Origin: Marinilabiliaceae bacterium
GTDB lineage: Bacteria; Bacteroidota; Bacteroidia; Bacteroidales; Marinilabiliaceae
Direction of reading: 5' to 3'
Assembly: GCA_021443545.1 (NCBI GenBank)
Contig: JABUTU010000076.1
Location: 1-58,328 of the forward strand
Length of the DNA stretch: 58,328 nt
How positions within the stretch are numbered: position 1 is the stretch's first letter; each line of letters starts with the position of its first letter. Positions 34,960-43,528 of this stretch are shown piece after piece. The notes under the pieces are model-generated. The model was not told the DNA's origin. It did not search any database and saw nothing but the letters and a program-made list of their open reading frames with translations. Position numbers and translations under genes: made by a program.

Positions 34960-36063
34960 CTATTTCTTGTCATCCTCTTTTTTACGTGCCTGTCTTACGG
35001 AAATCTTCTCGCCGTCGTACAAAGCAACGATGAAACAGTCAGGATAGCTCTTTTTTACTTTTGTCAGCAATTTCTTAGCTTCAGAGTAGGTAGAGGTTTT
35101 CCCGACGAGATATTTTTTACGTCCATCCTCTATCATTGTTTTAAATCCGTTCCAGATGTCAGGAATTTTCAATGAGACATTCTCTGGAGATGTAGCAACT
35201 TGAATTCTGTAACATAATCCTGCATCATCACCCAATTTATTGCTTTCTGCATCGTTTTCCTTAATCATCTTGGCAGAGTTGCTACTGTCATATTTACTCT
35301 TGTAAAGTCTCAGAGCTTTGAATATGGAGTATGCAAGTTCTTGTCGGCTCTCCTCCTTATTGAGGTATTCCTCTTCTTCAGCATTGGATATGAAGCCCAA
35401 TTCGATTAAGATGCTCGGCATTGAAGTTTGTCGCAGAACAAGAAATCCCGCCTGTTTGATTCCGCGGTCGGCGCGTTCGATATTGACGAACGACTCCTGC
35501 GACATGGAGGCCATGAGAATACTTTGTTCGAGGTATTTGTTTTGCATCAATTCGAAAATGATATACGATTCTGGCTGAGTTGGGTCGAACCCTTCATACT
35601 TATTAGTATAGTCATCCTCCATGACAATTACAGAGTTTTCCTTTTGTGCCACCGCAAGGTTGTCCTTGGATCTGTGAAGACCCAACACATACACCTCGGC
35701 ACCAATCGTGGTCTTATCCAAAGAGGCATTCGCATGAATGGAGATAAATAGGTCGGCAGCTGATTTATTAGCAATCTCAGCTCGCTCATTCAGCGGTATG
35801 AAGACGTCTTTGTCGCGTGTGTATATAGTTTCGATTGAGGGTAAACTGTCCTTTATGAGTTGACCAAGTCTCAAAGAAACATCCAACACTATATCCTTCT
35901 CTTTTGCTTTCTTGCCTAACGCACCAGGGTCCTTGCCACCATGCCCTGCATCAATAACAACCTTTGTAAGGGTTTTACTTGTTTGTGCAATGCTATTTGC
36001 CGGATATATGGCTATAATTGTCAATAGTATAGCTGAAGCTATTGTGATGTTATTGTGTTTCAT
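34960..36063 (-). CDS. N-acetylmuramoyl-L-alanine amidase (Amidase_3) with SPOR-like C-terminus
   Basis: A 367-aa exported zinc amidase that cleaves peptide stems from peptidoglycan. The zinc/catalytic motifs are DAGHGGKDPGA, KEKDIVLDVS (Glu ligand), SIHANAS and ILIELGFISN. A C-terminal SPOR-like segment (CYRIQVATSPENV ... YSEAKKLLTKVKK) would target denuded glycan at the septum. I start at the ATG at 36063, which opens a signal peptide and lies about 20 bases from a consensus promoter; ATG 36075 is an alternative, and the GTG at 36087 falls at or before the predicted transcription start. Confidence 0.9.
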   Translation of the reverse strand: MKHNNITIASAILLTIIAIYPANSIAQTSKTLTKVVIDAGHGGKDPGALGKKAKEKDIVLDVSLRLGQLIKDSLPSIETIYTRDKDVFIPLNERAEIANKSAADLFISIHANASLDKTTIGAEVYVLGLHRSKDNLAVAQKENSVIVMEDDYTNKYEGFDPTQPESYIIFELMQNKYLEQSILMASMSQESFVNIERADRGIKQAGFLVLRQTSMPSILIELGFISNAEEEEYLNKEESRQELAYSIFKALRLYKSKYDSSNSAKMIKENDAESNKLGDDAGLCYRIQVATSPENVSLKIPDIWNGFKTMIEDGRKKYLVGKTSTYSEAKKLLTKVKKSYPDCFIVALYDGEKISVRQARKKEDDKK

Positions 36064-36089
36064 TAAGACTAACATATTAACATTCACCG

Positions 36090-36121
36090 CAAAGTTAACT
36101 TATTATATTTGATTCTGCAAT
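36090..36121 (-). promoter_or_regulatory. Promoter of the amidase operon
   Basis: On the minus strand, ATTG (36121-36118; one mismatch), a 20-base spacer and a perfect TAACTTTG (36097-36090). The start point near 36084 favours translation from 36075 or 36063. Confidence 0.65.
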
Positions 36122-36258
36122 ATTGAGTGTCAGCAATGAAACAATGTGAGAAATCTCTAAAAAAACAGACTAAATGTTATGTAGGTAACACTTTACTGTG
36201 TGGAATCGTAATGTACAATGATAAGAGTTGTAAGCTTTTGAAATTTGAATAGAAAAAT

Positions 36259-36289
36259 TTTGGCAGAAAAGATATTTGATATATATTTG
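36259..36289 (+). promoter_or_regulatory. Promoter of the lipoprotein gene at 36308
   Basis: TTTG (36259-36262), a 19-base spacer and TATATTTG (36282-36289) match the Bacteroidota consensus exactly. The start point, near 36296, leaves a leader of about 12 bases and supports the ATG at 36308. Confidence 0.72.
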
Positions 36290-36307
36290 TTGCTGATAGA
36301 TTTTAAC

Positions 36308-37018
36308 ATGAGAAATAATAGATATATAAACTGTGGGTTTCTATTGCTCGTATCACTTTTGTTTGGAGCATGTAGTTCAGAGAAGAGAGTTGAAGGTGGC
36401 GTTCCTCCGTCGTCGGGAAATGTTGTTTATGAGGTGAGCTATTCCAAAGAGACAAGGGAGTACTCCCATATAGGTCAGTTTCTACCTTCAAATCTTTCTG
36501 GATTCTACAATAAGAACGGAATAAAAATGAGTGCCAGCATTGGCTTTGGCATGATGAAACTGGATATTGTTTTTACATCAGTTGATTCATATATTGCGAT
36601 AGATTTTCAGGATAATAAGATGGTTGTTCCAATGGATCAGGTCATCATTCAGGACAGTATACAATCTCATAAGGATGATATCATGATAATGAGTAGCGAC
36701 TCATTAGTTGATGTGATGGGTTTCCCGTCAAAACGTCTGCTTATAGAAGCGCCTGTAGATGGTGCGGAACATAATCTTTTTGTTGAGGTTTACTATGCGC
36801 CTCTTCCAGATGTCAATAATCGTATAGCAGGATTGCCAGATTTCAATGTTCCAGGTCTTATTACGGCGATGAAGATTAACCATGGTTCAGGCGACGTGAT
36901 GTTGATGCTCAGTGAGTTGACCGAGGCCGAGATTGACGATTCGCGCTTTGAAAGACCACAGGGGTTTGTTCCTGCAACAATCAAAGATGTCTTTGCGCTT
37001 GGCCAGTTGATTAAGTAA
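36308..37018 (+). CDS. Lipoprotein of unknown function
   Basis: A 236-aa lipoprotein (lipobox LFGAC, Cys22). The mature protein begins with a short Gly/Pro/Ser linker and a beta-rich region (VVYEVSYSKETREY, FMVVPMDQV-like strands). I recognise no catalytic motif; the pattern is like periplasmic DUF4412-type proteins but that is a weak impression. The start is set by the ATG just after a perfect promoter. The frame upstream to 36245 is not expected to be transcribed. Confidence 0.78.
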   Translation: MRNNRYINCGFLLLVSLLFGACSSEKRVEGGVPPSSGNVVYEVSYSKETREYSHIGQFLPSNLSGFYNKNGIKMSASIGFGMMKLDIVFTSVDSYIAIDFQDNKMVVPMDQVIIQDSIQSHKDDIMIMSSDSLVDVMGFPSKRLLIEAPVDGAEHNLFVEVYYAPLPDVNNRIAGLPDFNVPGLITAMKINHGSGDVMLMLSELTEAEIDDSRFERPQGFVPATIKDVFALGQLIK

Positions 37019-37223
37019 GCTTGTTGACTCATAGCTGTTTCCTCTATCCTGAATCACTAATTCTAAGTTGTTAATTTGACAGAAGACGTGTCGTGGGCTA
37101 TATGGCTGAGTGAAAATGGAGAATTCGAAAAAGTCCACTTCATAGAAATCCCCTTAATGAGTACATTACAACGAGAAAAAATTACTAATTTCGCAAAAAA
37201 TAAAAGCAAATAATTTCAAACCG

Positions 37224-38393
37224 ATGATAAAGAAGATTCTCCTTTTAGGCTCGGGTGAGCTTGGTAAAGAGTTTGTTATTGCCATGAAACGTCTCGGGCA
37301 GTATGTTGTTGCAGTGGATAGTTATGAAGGAGCTCCAGCACATCAAGTGGCTGACGAGCATGAGGTAATAAACATGCTTGACGGAGCGGCTCTTGACGCA
37401 ATTGTTGCTAAGCATAATCCAGATATCATTGTTCCTGAGATAGAGGCTATTAGAACAGAGCGTTTCTATGACTATGAGAAGCAGGGTATTCATGTTGTTC
37501 CTTCTGCTAAGGCTGCCAATTATACGATGAATCGTCGTGCAATTCGTGAACTTGCAGCAAAAGAGTTGGGGTTGCGTACAGCAAAATATCTGTATGCATC
37601 ATCCCTTGATGAAATGAAGAAAGCAATTGGAGAGATTGGCATACCATGCGTTATCAAACCTCTCATGTCGTCAAGTGGCAAGGGACAGTCATATGTTAAG
37701 AAAGAGGAGGATATAGAACCAGCTTGGCTGGCAGCAGCTAAGGGGCGAGGCGATTCAACAGAGGTTATAGTAGAGGCATTTGTTCCTTTTACAAGTGAAA
37801 TTACTCTTCTTACGGTAACACAACAAAATGGACCTACACTATTCTGCAAGCCAATCAGTCATCATCAAGTACGTGGTGACTATCAAGAGAGCTGGCAGCC
37901 AGCAGCTATACCTGAAGCCTTTGTTGAGCAGGCTCAGCAGATGGCAGCAAAGGTTACAGAGGCATTAGGAGGTGCAGGTATATTTGGTGTTGAATTCTTT
38001 ATCTGTGACGACGGAGTGGTATTTTCAGAGTTGTCGCCTCGTCCACATGATACGGGTATGGTGACTCTTGGCGGAACACAGAACTTGAATGAGTTTGAAC
38101 TCCATGCAAGAGCAGTCCTTGGGTTGCCTATTGCATCGATAGATTTCATTCGTCCTGGAGCGAGCGCAGTAGTTCTTGCAAAGGGGCAGTTCCGCAATCC
38201 TGATTATGAAGGAGTCGAGCGTGTGCTTAGTGAACGCGATTGTGATGTGCGTATTTTCGGCAAGCCTGAGGCACGTGTTAACAGACGAATGGGCGTTGTC
38301 GTGGCATGGGATAAGGTTGGGACAGACCCGGCAGTCATCAAGGAGCGTGCGCGGGAATTGGCCGACCGTATCACAGTTGTTGAAAAGAGATAA
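37224..38393 (+). CDS. purT: Formate-dependent phosphoribosylglycinamide formyltransferase
   Basis: A 389-aa ATP-grasp enzyme of purine synthesis that makes formyl-GAR from GAR, formate and ATP. The N-terminus ([23 protein letters not shown]) and blocks [41 protein letters not shown] are diagnostic. It bypasses the folate-dependent PurN step, suiting an anaerobe with formate. It is monocistronic between a 205-base spacer and a strong terminator. Confidence 0.96.
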   Translation: MIKKILLLGSGELGKEFVIAMKRLGQYVVAVDSYEGAPAHQVADEHEVINMLDGAALDAIVAKHNPDIIVPEIEAIRTERFYDYEKQGIHVVPSAKAANYTMNRRAIRELAAKELGLRTAKYLYASSLDEMKKAIGEIGIPCVIKPLMSSSGKGQSYVKKEEDIEPAWLAAAKGRGDSTEVIVEAFVPFTSEITLLTVTQQNGPTLFCKPISHHQVRGDYQESWQPAAIPEAFVEQAQQMAAKVTEALGGAGIFGVEFFICDDGVVFSELSPRPHDTGMVTLGGTQNLNEFELHARAVLGLPIASIDFIRPGASAVVLAKGQFRNPDYEGVERVLSERDCDVRIFGKPEARVNRRMGVVVAWDKVGTDPAVIKERARELADRITVVEKR

Positions 38394-38416
38394 TCATACA
38401 TAACTACATATAATTG

Positions 38417-38452
38417 GGCGTATCGTACACATTTGCGATACGCCTTTTTTTC
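38417..38452 (+). terminator. Terminator after purT
   Basis: Perfect 9-bp stem GGCGTATCG (38417-38425) with CGATACGCC (38436-38444), followed by seven T. Confidence 0.93.
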
Positions 38453-38514
38453 TTCATTTATAGAGTAAATAGATAATTTGTTGAAGTATCCTAAAAAAAA
38501 CTAATATGCAGAGT

Positions 38515-38544
38515 GTTGTGAATCAAAGTAAATTTCTACCTTTG
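38515..38544 (+). promoter_or_regulatory. Promoter upstream of the DUF349 operon
   Basis: GTTG (38515-38518; one mismatch), an 18-base spacer and a perfect TACCTTTG (38537-38544). The leader to the ATG at 38647 would be about 95 bases, longer than for the other promoters here, and holds no structure I can support. Confidence 0.55.
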
Positions 38545-38646
38545 CTAATAGGTGAGGATGCACATGCATGATAGTTCTCTAATAATTATTTATATAGTCT
38601 TGTTTTTGCATCTTCTACAGAATTAAAAAATAAAACTCTACTCTTT

Positions 38647-40503
38647 ATGGAAGAGAATGTAAACGAACTCCAGCAGCCTGAAGCACCAGTGGCTTCGGTC
38701 GAGACTCCAGCACAACAACCTATAGGCGTATATAACGCGGAGGGTAACACAGGCGATACAGTTCGCCAGAATGTAGAATTGCCATCAGTAGACGGCTTAA
38801 CACGAGAAACACTCCTCGAAAGTCTTAAAGATTTTAAGGAGAAGCAGACCATTGACATAGTGGCTCGATACGCCAAAATCGTTCAGTCACGTTTCAATGA
38901 ACTGTCAGCTCAGCTCGTCGAAGAGAAGAAGCAAGCGTTTGTGACAGATGGTAGTGACGAGAAGGATTTCGTATATGTTGCTGATTCTACTGAGACAGAT
39001 ATGAATGCTCTTCAGCAAGAGATTGCTAAGGAGAATAAGGAGTTTTTAAAAGCTCAGGAGAAGAAGAGAGAGCACAACCTTATTGTTAAAAAGAATATTC
39101 TTGAGCAGTTCGGTGCTTTGGTTGACTCAGGCATTGCAGTTAGGAAGTTCAACGAGTGTAGAGACTGGCAGAAGCAGTGGAAAGAGACCGGACCTGTGCC
39201 GCAGGCAAATACTCGTGAGATTAATGAAGAGTATAAGCGACTGCTTGATAAGTATTACGAACAGGTCAAGATGGATCGTGAAATGCGCGAGTTTGGTCAA
39301 AAGAAGAATCTTGAAGAGAAGATAGCTCTATGTGAGGCCGTTGAGGCATTAGCTGATGAGCCAAACAACACTCGGGCATTCCATGCAATGCAAGATATAT
39401 TCAAACAATGGAAAGAGGTTGGTTCTGTGTCGAAAGAGGAGAGCGATGCTGTTTGGCAACGATTCTCAGCTGCCCGTCGTGCCATTACCGACCGTTATCA
39501 TGCACATATCGACAATCTGAAAACAACGGAGCAGGACAACTACGTGCAGAAACAGGCTCTTTGCCAGGAGCTCGAAGAGGTTCTCAATGGTGAGTTCGAT
39601 ACAAATAGAGCATGCGATATAGCACTTAACAAACTCAGAGATGTTCAGGAACGTTGGCGTAAGGTGGGATTTGCACCAAAAGCTGTGAGTGAAGAGATAT
39701 TTGCAAAGTATCGTCAGTTGTGCGATGCAATCTACAGAAAGCGTCGAGAGTTCTTCAAGAGTCAGGATACAGTGCTCGATGACAATCTTCAGCAGAAGAT
39801 TGCACTCTGCGAAAAGGCAGAGACATTGCAGAATAGTACAGATTGGAAGTCAACATCAGACACTTTGAAGAATCTGCAGCGACAGTGGAAGACAATAGGT
39901 CCTGTCTCTCGTAAACATAGTGACGAGGTATGGAAACGATTCCGTGCTGCGTGCGACACATTCTTCGAAACGAAAGAGAAGCATTTCAATAGTAAGGGTG
40001 AGGAGTATGTCGTAAATCTTGAAAAGAAGAAGGCTCTCATTGAAGAGTTAAAGGGAGCAGAATGTTCTGACAATAACGAGGAACATCTTAACCTGATAAA
40101 GAGTTTCCAACAACGATGGAGTGAGATAGGCTTTGTGCCTTCAAAGGATAAAGAAGCTGTAAATAAAGAGTTTAATAAGCTGATTGACAAGCATTTCGAT
40201 AAGCTACATCTCGATTCGGAAGCAAGGGAGATTAAGAGTTTTGAGATAAAAGTGGAGCAGATGGCTCAGGAACAGAATGCTGAGGATGTACTCTATAGGG
40301 AGCGAGAGAGGATTAGCAGAGAGCTGAAAAAGGCAGAGACAGATCTCTATCAGGTTCAGAACAATGCGGGCTTTTTCGCTAATATGGACGATGACAATAA
40401 ACTAAAGCGCGATATTCAGAAAAATATTGACAAAGCGCAGAAGGTTGTTGAACGTCTCAAGGCTCATATAAAACTGATTGACTCAAAGCTAAGAGCTCTC
40501 TGA
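38647..40503 (+). CDS. DUF349 repeat protein
   Basis: A 618-aa cytosolic, highly charged, mostly helical protein. Five DUF349 units are readable, each opening with a W-[KRS]-x-[TIV]-G-[PSF]-[AV]-[PS] type motif (WKETGPVPQ, WKEVGSVSK, WRKVGFAPK, WKTIGPVSR, WSEIGFVPS). The N-terminus is acidic and Pro/Gln-rich and low complexity; the C-terminus is coiled coil. DUF349 proteins are widespread in Bacteroidota with unknown function. It begins a plus-strand run that continues through nitroreductase, LytTR, thioredoxin-like and TauE genes. Confidence 0.9.
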   Translation: MEENVNELQQPEAPVASVETPAQQPIGVYNAEGNTGDTVRQNVELPSVDGLTRETLLESLKDFKEKQTIDIVARYAKIVQSRFNELSAQLVEEKKQAFVTDGSDEKDFVYVADSTETDMNALQQEIAKENKEFLKAQEKKREHNLIVKKNILEQFGALVDSGIAVRKFNECRDWQKQWKETGPVPQANTREINEEYKRLLDKYYEQVKMDREMREFGQKKNLEEKIALCEAVEALADEPNNTRAFHAMQDIFKQWKEVGSVSKEESDAVWQRFSAARRAITDRYHAHIDNLKTTEQDNYVQKQALCQELEEVLNGEFDTNRACDIALNKLRDVQERWRKVGFAPKAVSEEIFAKYRQLCDAIYRKRREFFKSQDTVLDDNLQQKIALCEKAETLQNSTDWKSTSDTLKNLQRQWKTIGPVSRKHSDEVWKRFRAACDTFFETKEKHFNSKGEEYVVNLEKKKALIEELKGAECSDNNEEHLNLIKSFQQRWSEIGFVPSKDKEAVNKEFNKLIDKHFDKLHLDSEAREIKSFEIKVEQMAQEQNAEDVLYRERERISRELKKAETDLYQVQNNAGFFANMDDDNKLKRDIQKNIDKAQKVVERLKAHIKLIDSKLRAL

Positions 40504-40559
40504 TAGCGACTTTGGGACTTCAAACAGTCTTGGGTTTTATAAGTAATTGACTGTCAGAA

Positions 40560-41165
40560 ATGGTGTATGTAGCTATAGTATTGCTAATAGTTGCTGTATT
40601 GGGTTTCTACTTGATGCGGTCTAAAACTGTGGTTAATAAAGAGGCTGTTCAGAATATTATGACACGTACATCTATCCGGGATTATACAAATGATTCTGTG
40701 GGTGACGACATCGTTGAAACAATTCTGAGAGCTGCTATGGCTGCGCCATCTGCTGGTAATAAAAGACCATGGGCTTTTATTGTTGTTCGGAATGTTTCAC
40801 TACTCCATAGTATAGCAGCGCAGGTCAGACCACACGAACCTGTGGGCGGTGCAAGTGTGGCGATTGTTGTTTGTGCTGATACGTCAGATGCAAAGACTTT
40901 TGAGGGCGAAGGAAAGATGTTTTGGGTTCAGGATTGTTCTGCTGCGACCCAGAACATTCTCCTTGCAGCACATGCGCAGCGCCTTGGAGCTGTGTGGTGT
41001 GGGGTCTATCCTTTGGAGGAACGATGCAATTTGTTGAGAGATCTGCTGGATATCCCGCAAAATGTTGTTCCATTCTCAATTGTGGCAATAGGTTACCCAA
41101 GAGAAGACAAAAAGCCGCAGGATAAGTGGGATTCGTCTCTTGTTCGTCAGAATAAATGGTATTAA
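40560..41165 (+). CDS. Membrane-anchored nitroreductase-family protein
   Basis: A 201-aa FMN-dependent oxidoreductase of the nitroreductase fold (TRTSIRDYTNDSV, AAPSAGNKRPWAFIVV, HAQRLGAVWCGVYPL). It has an added N-terminal transmembrane helix (YVAIVLLIVAVLGFYLM), unlike typical soluble members. The membrane anchor would place it on the inner leaflet. The likely flavin-binding Arg/Ser residues are in the TRTSIR segment. It is 56 bases after DUF349 and 12 bases before the LytTR regulator. Confidence 0.87.
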   Translation: MVYVAIVLLIVAVLGFYLMRSKTVVNKEAVQNIMTRTSIRDYTNDSVGDDIVETILRAAMAAPSAGNKRPWAFIVVRNVSLLHSIAAQVRPHEPVGGASVAIVVCADTSDAKTFEGEGKMFWVQDCSAATQNILLAAHAQRLGAVWCGVYPLEERCNLLRDLLDIPQNVVPFSIVAIGYPREDKKPQDKWDSSLVRQNKWY

Positions 41166-41177
41166 ACAAAAGTAGTC

Positions 41178-42008
41178 ATGGCTCCTCAACGAAAATATAA
41201 TTGTATAATTGTTGATGACGATGCTTTTGCTGCAACGCTTCTCAAGAGTTTCTGCGAACGTTGTTCAGAATTAAGACTTCTTGCTAAGTTTACTAATGGA
41301 GCTGAGGCATATCGCTACTTGGAGGATTGTGGATTCGGCGTAGATATCATATTTCTCGATATTGAGATGCCTATTATGAATGGTATCGACTTTATGCGAA
41401 CAGCCAAGCGTTGTGGTGCTCAGGTAGTTGTATGCTCATCTAAGAGTCAGTACGCCGTCGAGTCGTACGAATATGATGTCTGCGATTATCTGTTGAAACC
41501 AATTGCGCACGACCGTTTTATGAAGGCTGTTGAAAAGGCTATTCTTGAAAAGGATAAAGTGTCAAAATGGCTTCTGGTCAAGTCTGGTATTCTGAGTGAT
41601 ACTAATCCAGATGCTGAAGCTGATGAAAAATCTGATGAGCAAACGGCTGCAAACAACGAAAATGAACTATCCTCCGATATGGATGGGGGAATATGGATGC
41701 GCGACACGACAGGCAACAAGATAAGATTAACCGCAAGTGAGATTATATACGCAGAGGCAATGGAGAATTATATGGCTCTGCTAACGACAGATAGGCGAAT
41801 CACTATTCATTTGACAATGAAGAAGTTTATCGAAATATTCGGTCGTAATGATGAAGTGATTCGCATACATAGATCATATATTGTTGGTAAAAAATTCATA
41901 AAATCGATTTCAGATAATACGTTGACACTTCTCTATGGTTCAACGCAGAAAGTTGATTTGCCTATAGGTAAGACCTATCTGAAAATGGTGAACACTTTAG
42001 CTCTTTGA
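41178..42008 (+). CDS. LytTR-family response regulator
   Basis: A 276-aa two-domain regulator. The receiver domain has the acidic triad Asp13-15 (IIVDDDAF), the phosphoacceptor Asp61 (IIFLDIEMP) and Lys107 (YLLKPIA). After an acidic Asn/Glu linker (about 140-165) a LytTR DNA-binding domain follows (LTASEIIYAEAMENYM ... IRIHRSYIVGKKFIKSI). No histidine kinase gene is adjacent, so the cognate sensor is elsewhere. Nitroreductase upstream and a thioredoxin-like protein downstream (8-base gap) suggest one operon. Confidence 0.92.
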   Translation: MAPQRKYNCIIVDDDAFAATLLKSFCERCSELRLLAKFTNGAEAYRYLEDCGFGVDIIFLDIEMPIMNGIDFMRTAKRCGAQVVVCSSKSQYAVESYEYDVCDYLLKPIAHDRFMKAVEKAILEKDKVSKWLLVKSGILSDTNPDAEADEKSDEQTAANNENELSSDMDGGIWMRDTTGNKIRLTASEIIYAEAMENYMALLTTDRRITIHLTMKKFIEIFGRNDEVIRIHRSYIVGKKFIKSISDNTLTLLYGSTQKVDLPIGKTYLKMVNTLAL

Positions 42009-42016
42009 TTTAGCTT

Positions 42017-42580
42017 ATGAATAAGCGGATAAAAACGCTTTTTTTATTTTTGTTTCTTGCTTTTTTGTCAGCTGAAGCACAAGAAGCTGGCAAGAATAGG
42101 GAAGATGATGTCTTGTGGAGAAACAAAGATGTCGGCTTTGTTATTGATATAGGTGACGATATTCCTGTATTTGGAGTCGAGACAATCAATGGGGAGTTTA
42201 TAGACAACGATATGTTCGCCAATCAGGTAGTCATTTTTCAGTTTTTAGCTTCATGGTGTCCATACGGGAAGGAACAAATGGTTGCTCTTTCAACCGCCAT
42301 ACAACGACGTTATCCTGAATCGGTCAGTGTGATTTGTGTTAGTGAGGACGATGAAGAGGGTAGAGTGCTGTTCGAAGAGATGGCAAAAGAGTCGGGACTC
42401 AATTTCAGTTTCGTCGTAGATGATAGAGAACGACTCTTTAAAAGTTTTGCATCTTCTCATGCGACCTTACCTCGTGTGGTGATTTTTGGTAAGAGAGGTA
42501 AAGTAATAGGTCTTTTTGACGAACATAATAGGCGGATGATACGTATAATGAAACGAATTGTACGATATCAGATGAAATAA
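42017..42580 (+). CDS. Secreted thioredoxin-like protein with CPYG instead of CxxC
   Basis: A 187-aa protein with a signal peptide (ending FLSAEAQ) and a TlpA/redoxin-like fold: QVVIFQFLASWCPYGKEQ, then the cis-Pro segment ATLPRVVIF. The active-site motif is C81-P-Y-G84; the resolving Cys is lost to Gly, and no other Cys lies nearby in the active-site helix. It may work as a monothiol or a non-redox partner. Its stop overlaps the TauE-like start by one base (TAATG). Confidence 0.87.
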   Translation: MNKRIKTLFLFLFLAFLSAEAQEAGKNREDDVLWRNKDVGFVIDIGDDIPVFGVETINGEFIDNDMFANQVVIFQFLASWCPYGKEQMVALSTAIQRRYPESVSVICVSEDDEEGRVLFEEMAKESGLNFSFVVDDRERLFKSFASSHATLPRVVIFGKRGKVIGLFDEHNRRMIRIMKRIVRYQMK

Positions 42581-43311
42581 TGGATATAGCAACCATCATA
42601 CTTTTGGTTGTCGCTTCGATAGGCGCAAGTGTTGTTCAGAGGGTAAGTGGCTTTGGTTTTGGTATTTTTATCATGACAATGTTGCCTTTTATAATGCCTT
42701 CATACGGAGAGGCAACTGCTTTAAGCGGAATCTTGGCAGCATTACAGTCGCTGATGGTTGTTGTCGCAATGTGGAGGTTTGTAAGCGCTAAGCGACTACT
42801 CCCAATATTGTTCGCCTTCCTCATTACTTCGTATATAGCCATACAATATGTTGAGACTATTGACGAGCATCTTCTTAAACGCATATTTGGAGTAGTCTTA
42901 GTTGCCTTAAGCATCTATTTCTTCTGCATTAGCGATAAAGTCAGTGTCAGACCATATATTAGCATACAGCTTATCCTTGGTAGTCTCAGTGGTATCATGG
43001 GCGGACTATTTGCAATGCAGGGACCGCCTGCAGTGCTATATTTTGTTGCATCCGAACGCGATAAGGAGCATTATATTGCAATCACACAAGCCTATTTTTT
43101 GATTGGTAATCTTTTTATGACACTATATCGTTATAAAGTGGGTTTTGTCACAGAACTGGTTGGTTATGGCGTTATATATGCCTTAGCGGGTGTCGTTTTG
43201 GGGTCATTTTTGGGAAAGTATTTATTCGATAGAATATCAACACATCTCTTAAGGAAGGTTGTATACGCCTTTATGGCTCTTAGCGGGTTATATGCAATCT
43301 GCGTCGGCTAA
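42580..43311 (+). CDS. TauE/SafE-family sulfite/anion exporter
   Basis: A 243-aa polytopic membrane protein of the TSUP family. The duplicated structure shows in VVQRVSGFGFGIF at the start and GGLFAMQGPPAVLYFV in the second half, a hallmark of TauE/SafE proteins. Members export sulfite, sulfoacetate or other anions, so the substrate is open. It is the last gene of the plus-strand run, translationally coupled to the thioredoxin-like gene. Confidence 0.88.
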   Translation: MDIATIILLVVASIGASVVQRVSGFGFGIFIMTMLPFIMPSYGEATALSGILAALQSLMVVVAMWRFVSAKRLLPILFAFLITSYIAIQYVETIDEHLLKRIFGVVLVALSIYFFCISDKVSVRPYISIQLILGSLSGIMGGLFAMQGPPAVLYFVASERDKEHYIAITQAYFLIGNLFMTLYRYKVGFVTELVGYGVIYALAGVVLGSFLGKYLFDRISTHLLRKVVYAFMALSGLYAICVG

Positions 43312-43473
43312 TGCCTAAAACTCAGTGCCATACATAATCATCAGAATAATCCATTAGTTGTTTTTGAATTCTCTGTACTTTGAACGTTATTCATGACAGA
43401 ATATAGGTGTCAATTCTACTAAGGGTTAGATTATGGTGCTATATGTGGCTCCTATAAGAATTTAATTTTACAA

Positions 43474-43507
43474 AACAAGGGTGCGATAATACTATCACAC
43501 CCTTGTT
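43474..43507 (-). terminator. Terminator of the oad operon
   Basis: A 15-bp near-perfect stem (43474-43488 with 43493-43507, one G/T pair) just past the oadB stop. On the minus strand it is followed by TTGTAAAATT. It could also stop convergent plus-strand transcripts. Confidence 0.75.
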
Positions 43508-43528
43508 AATACTTGTATGGAATCGTGC

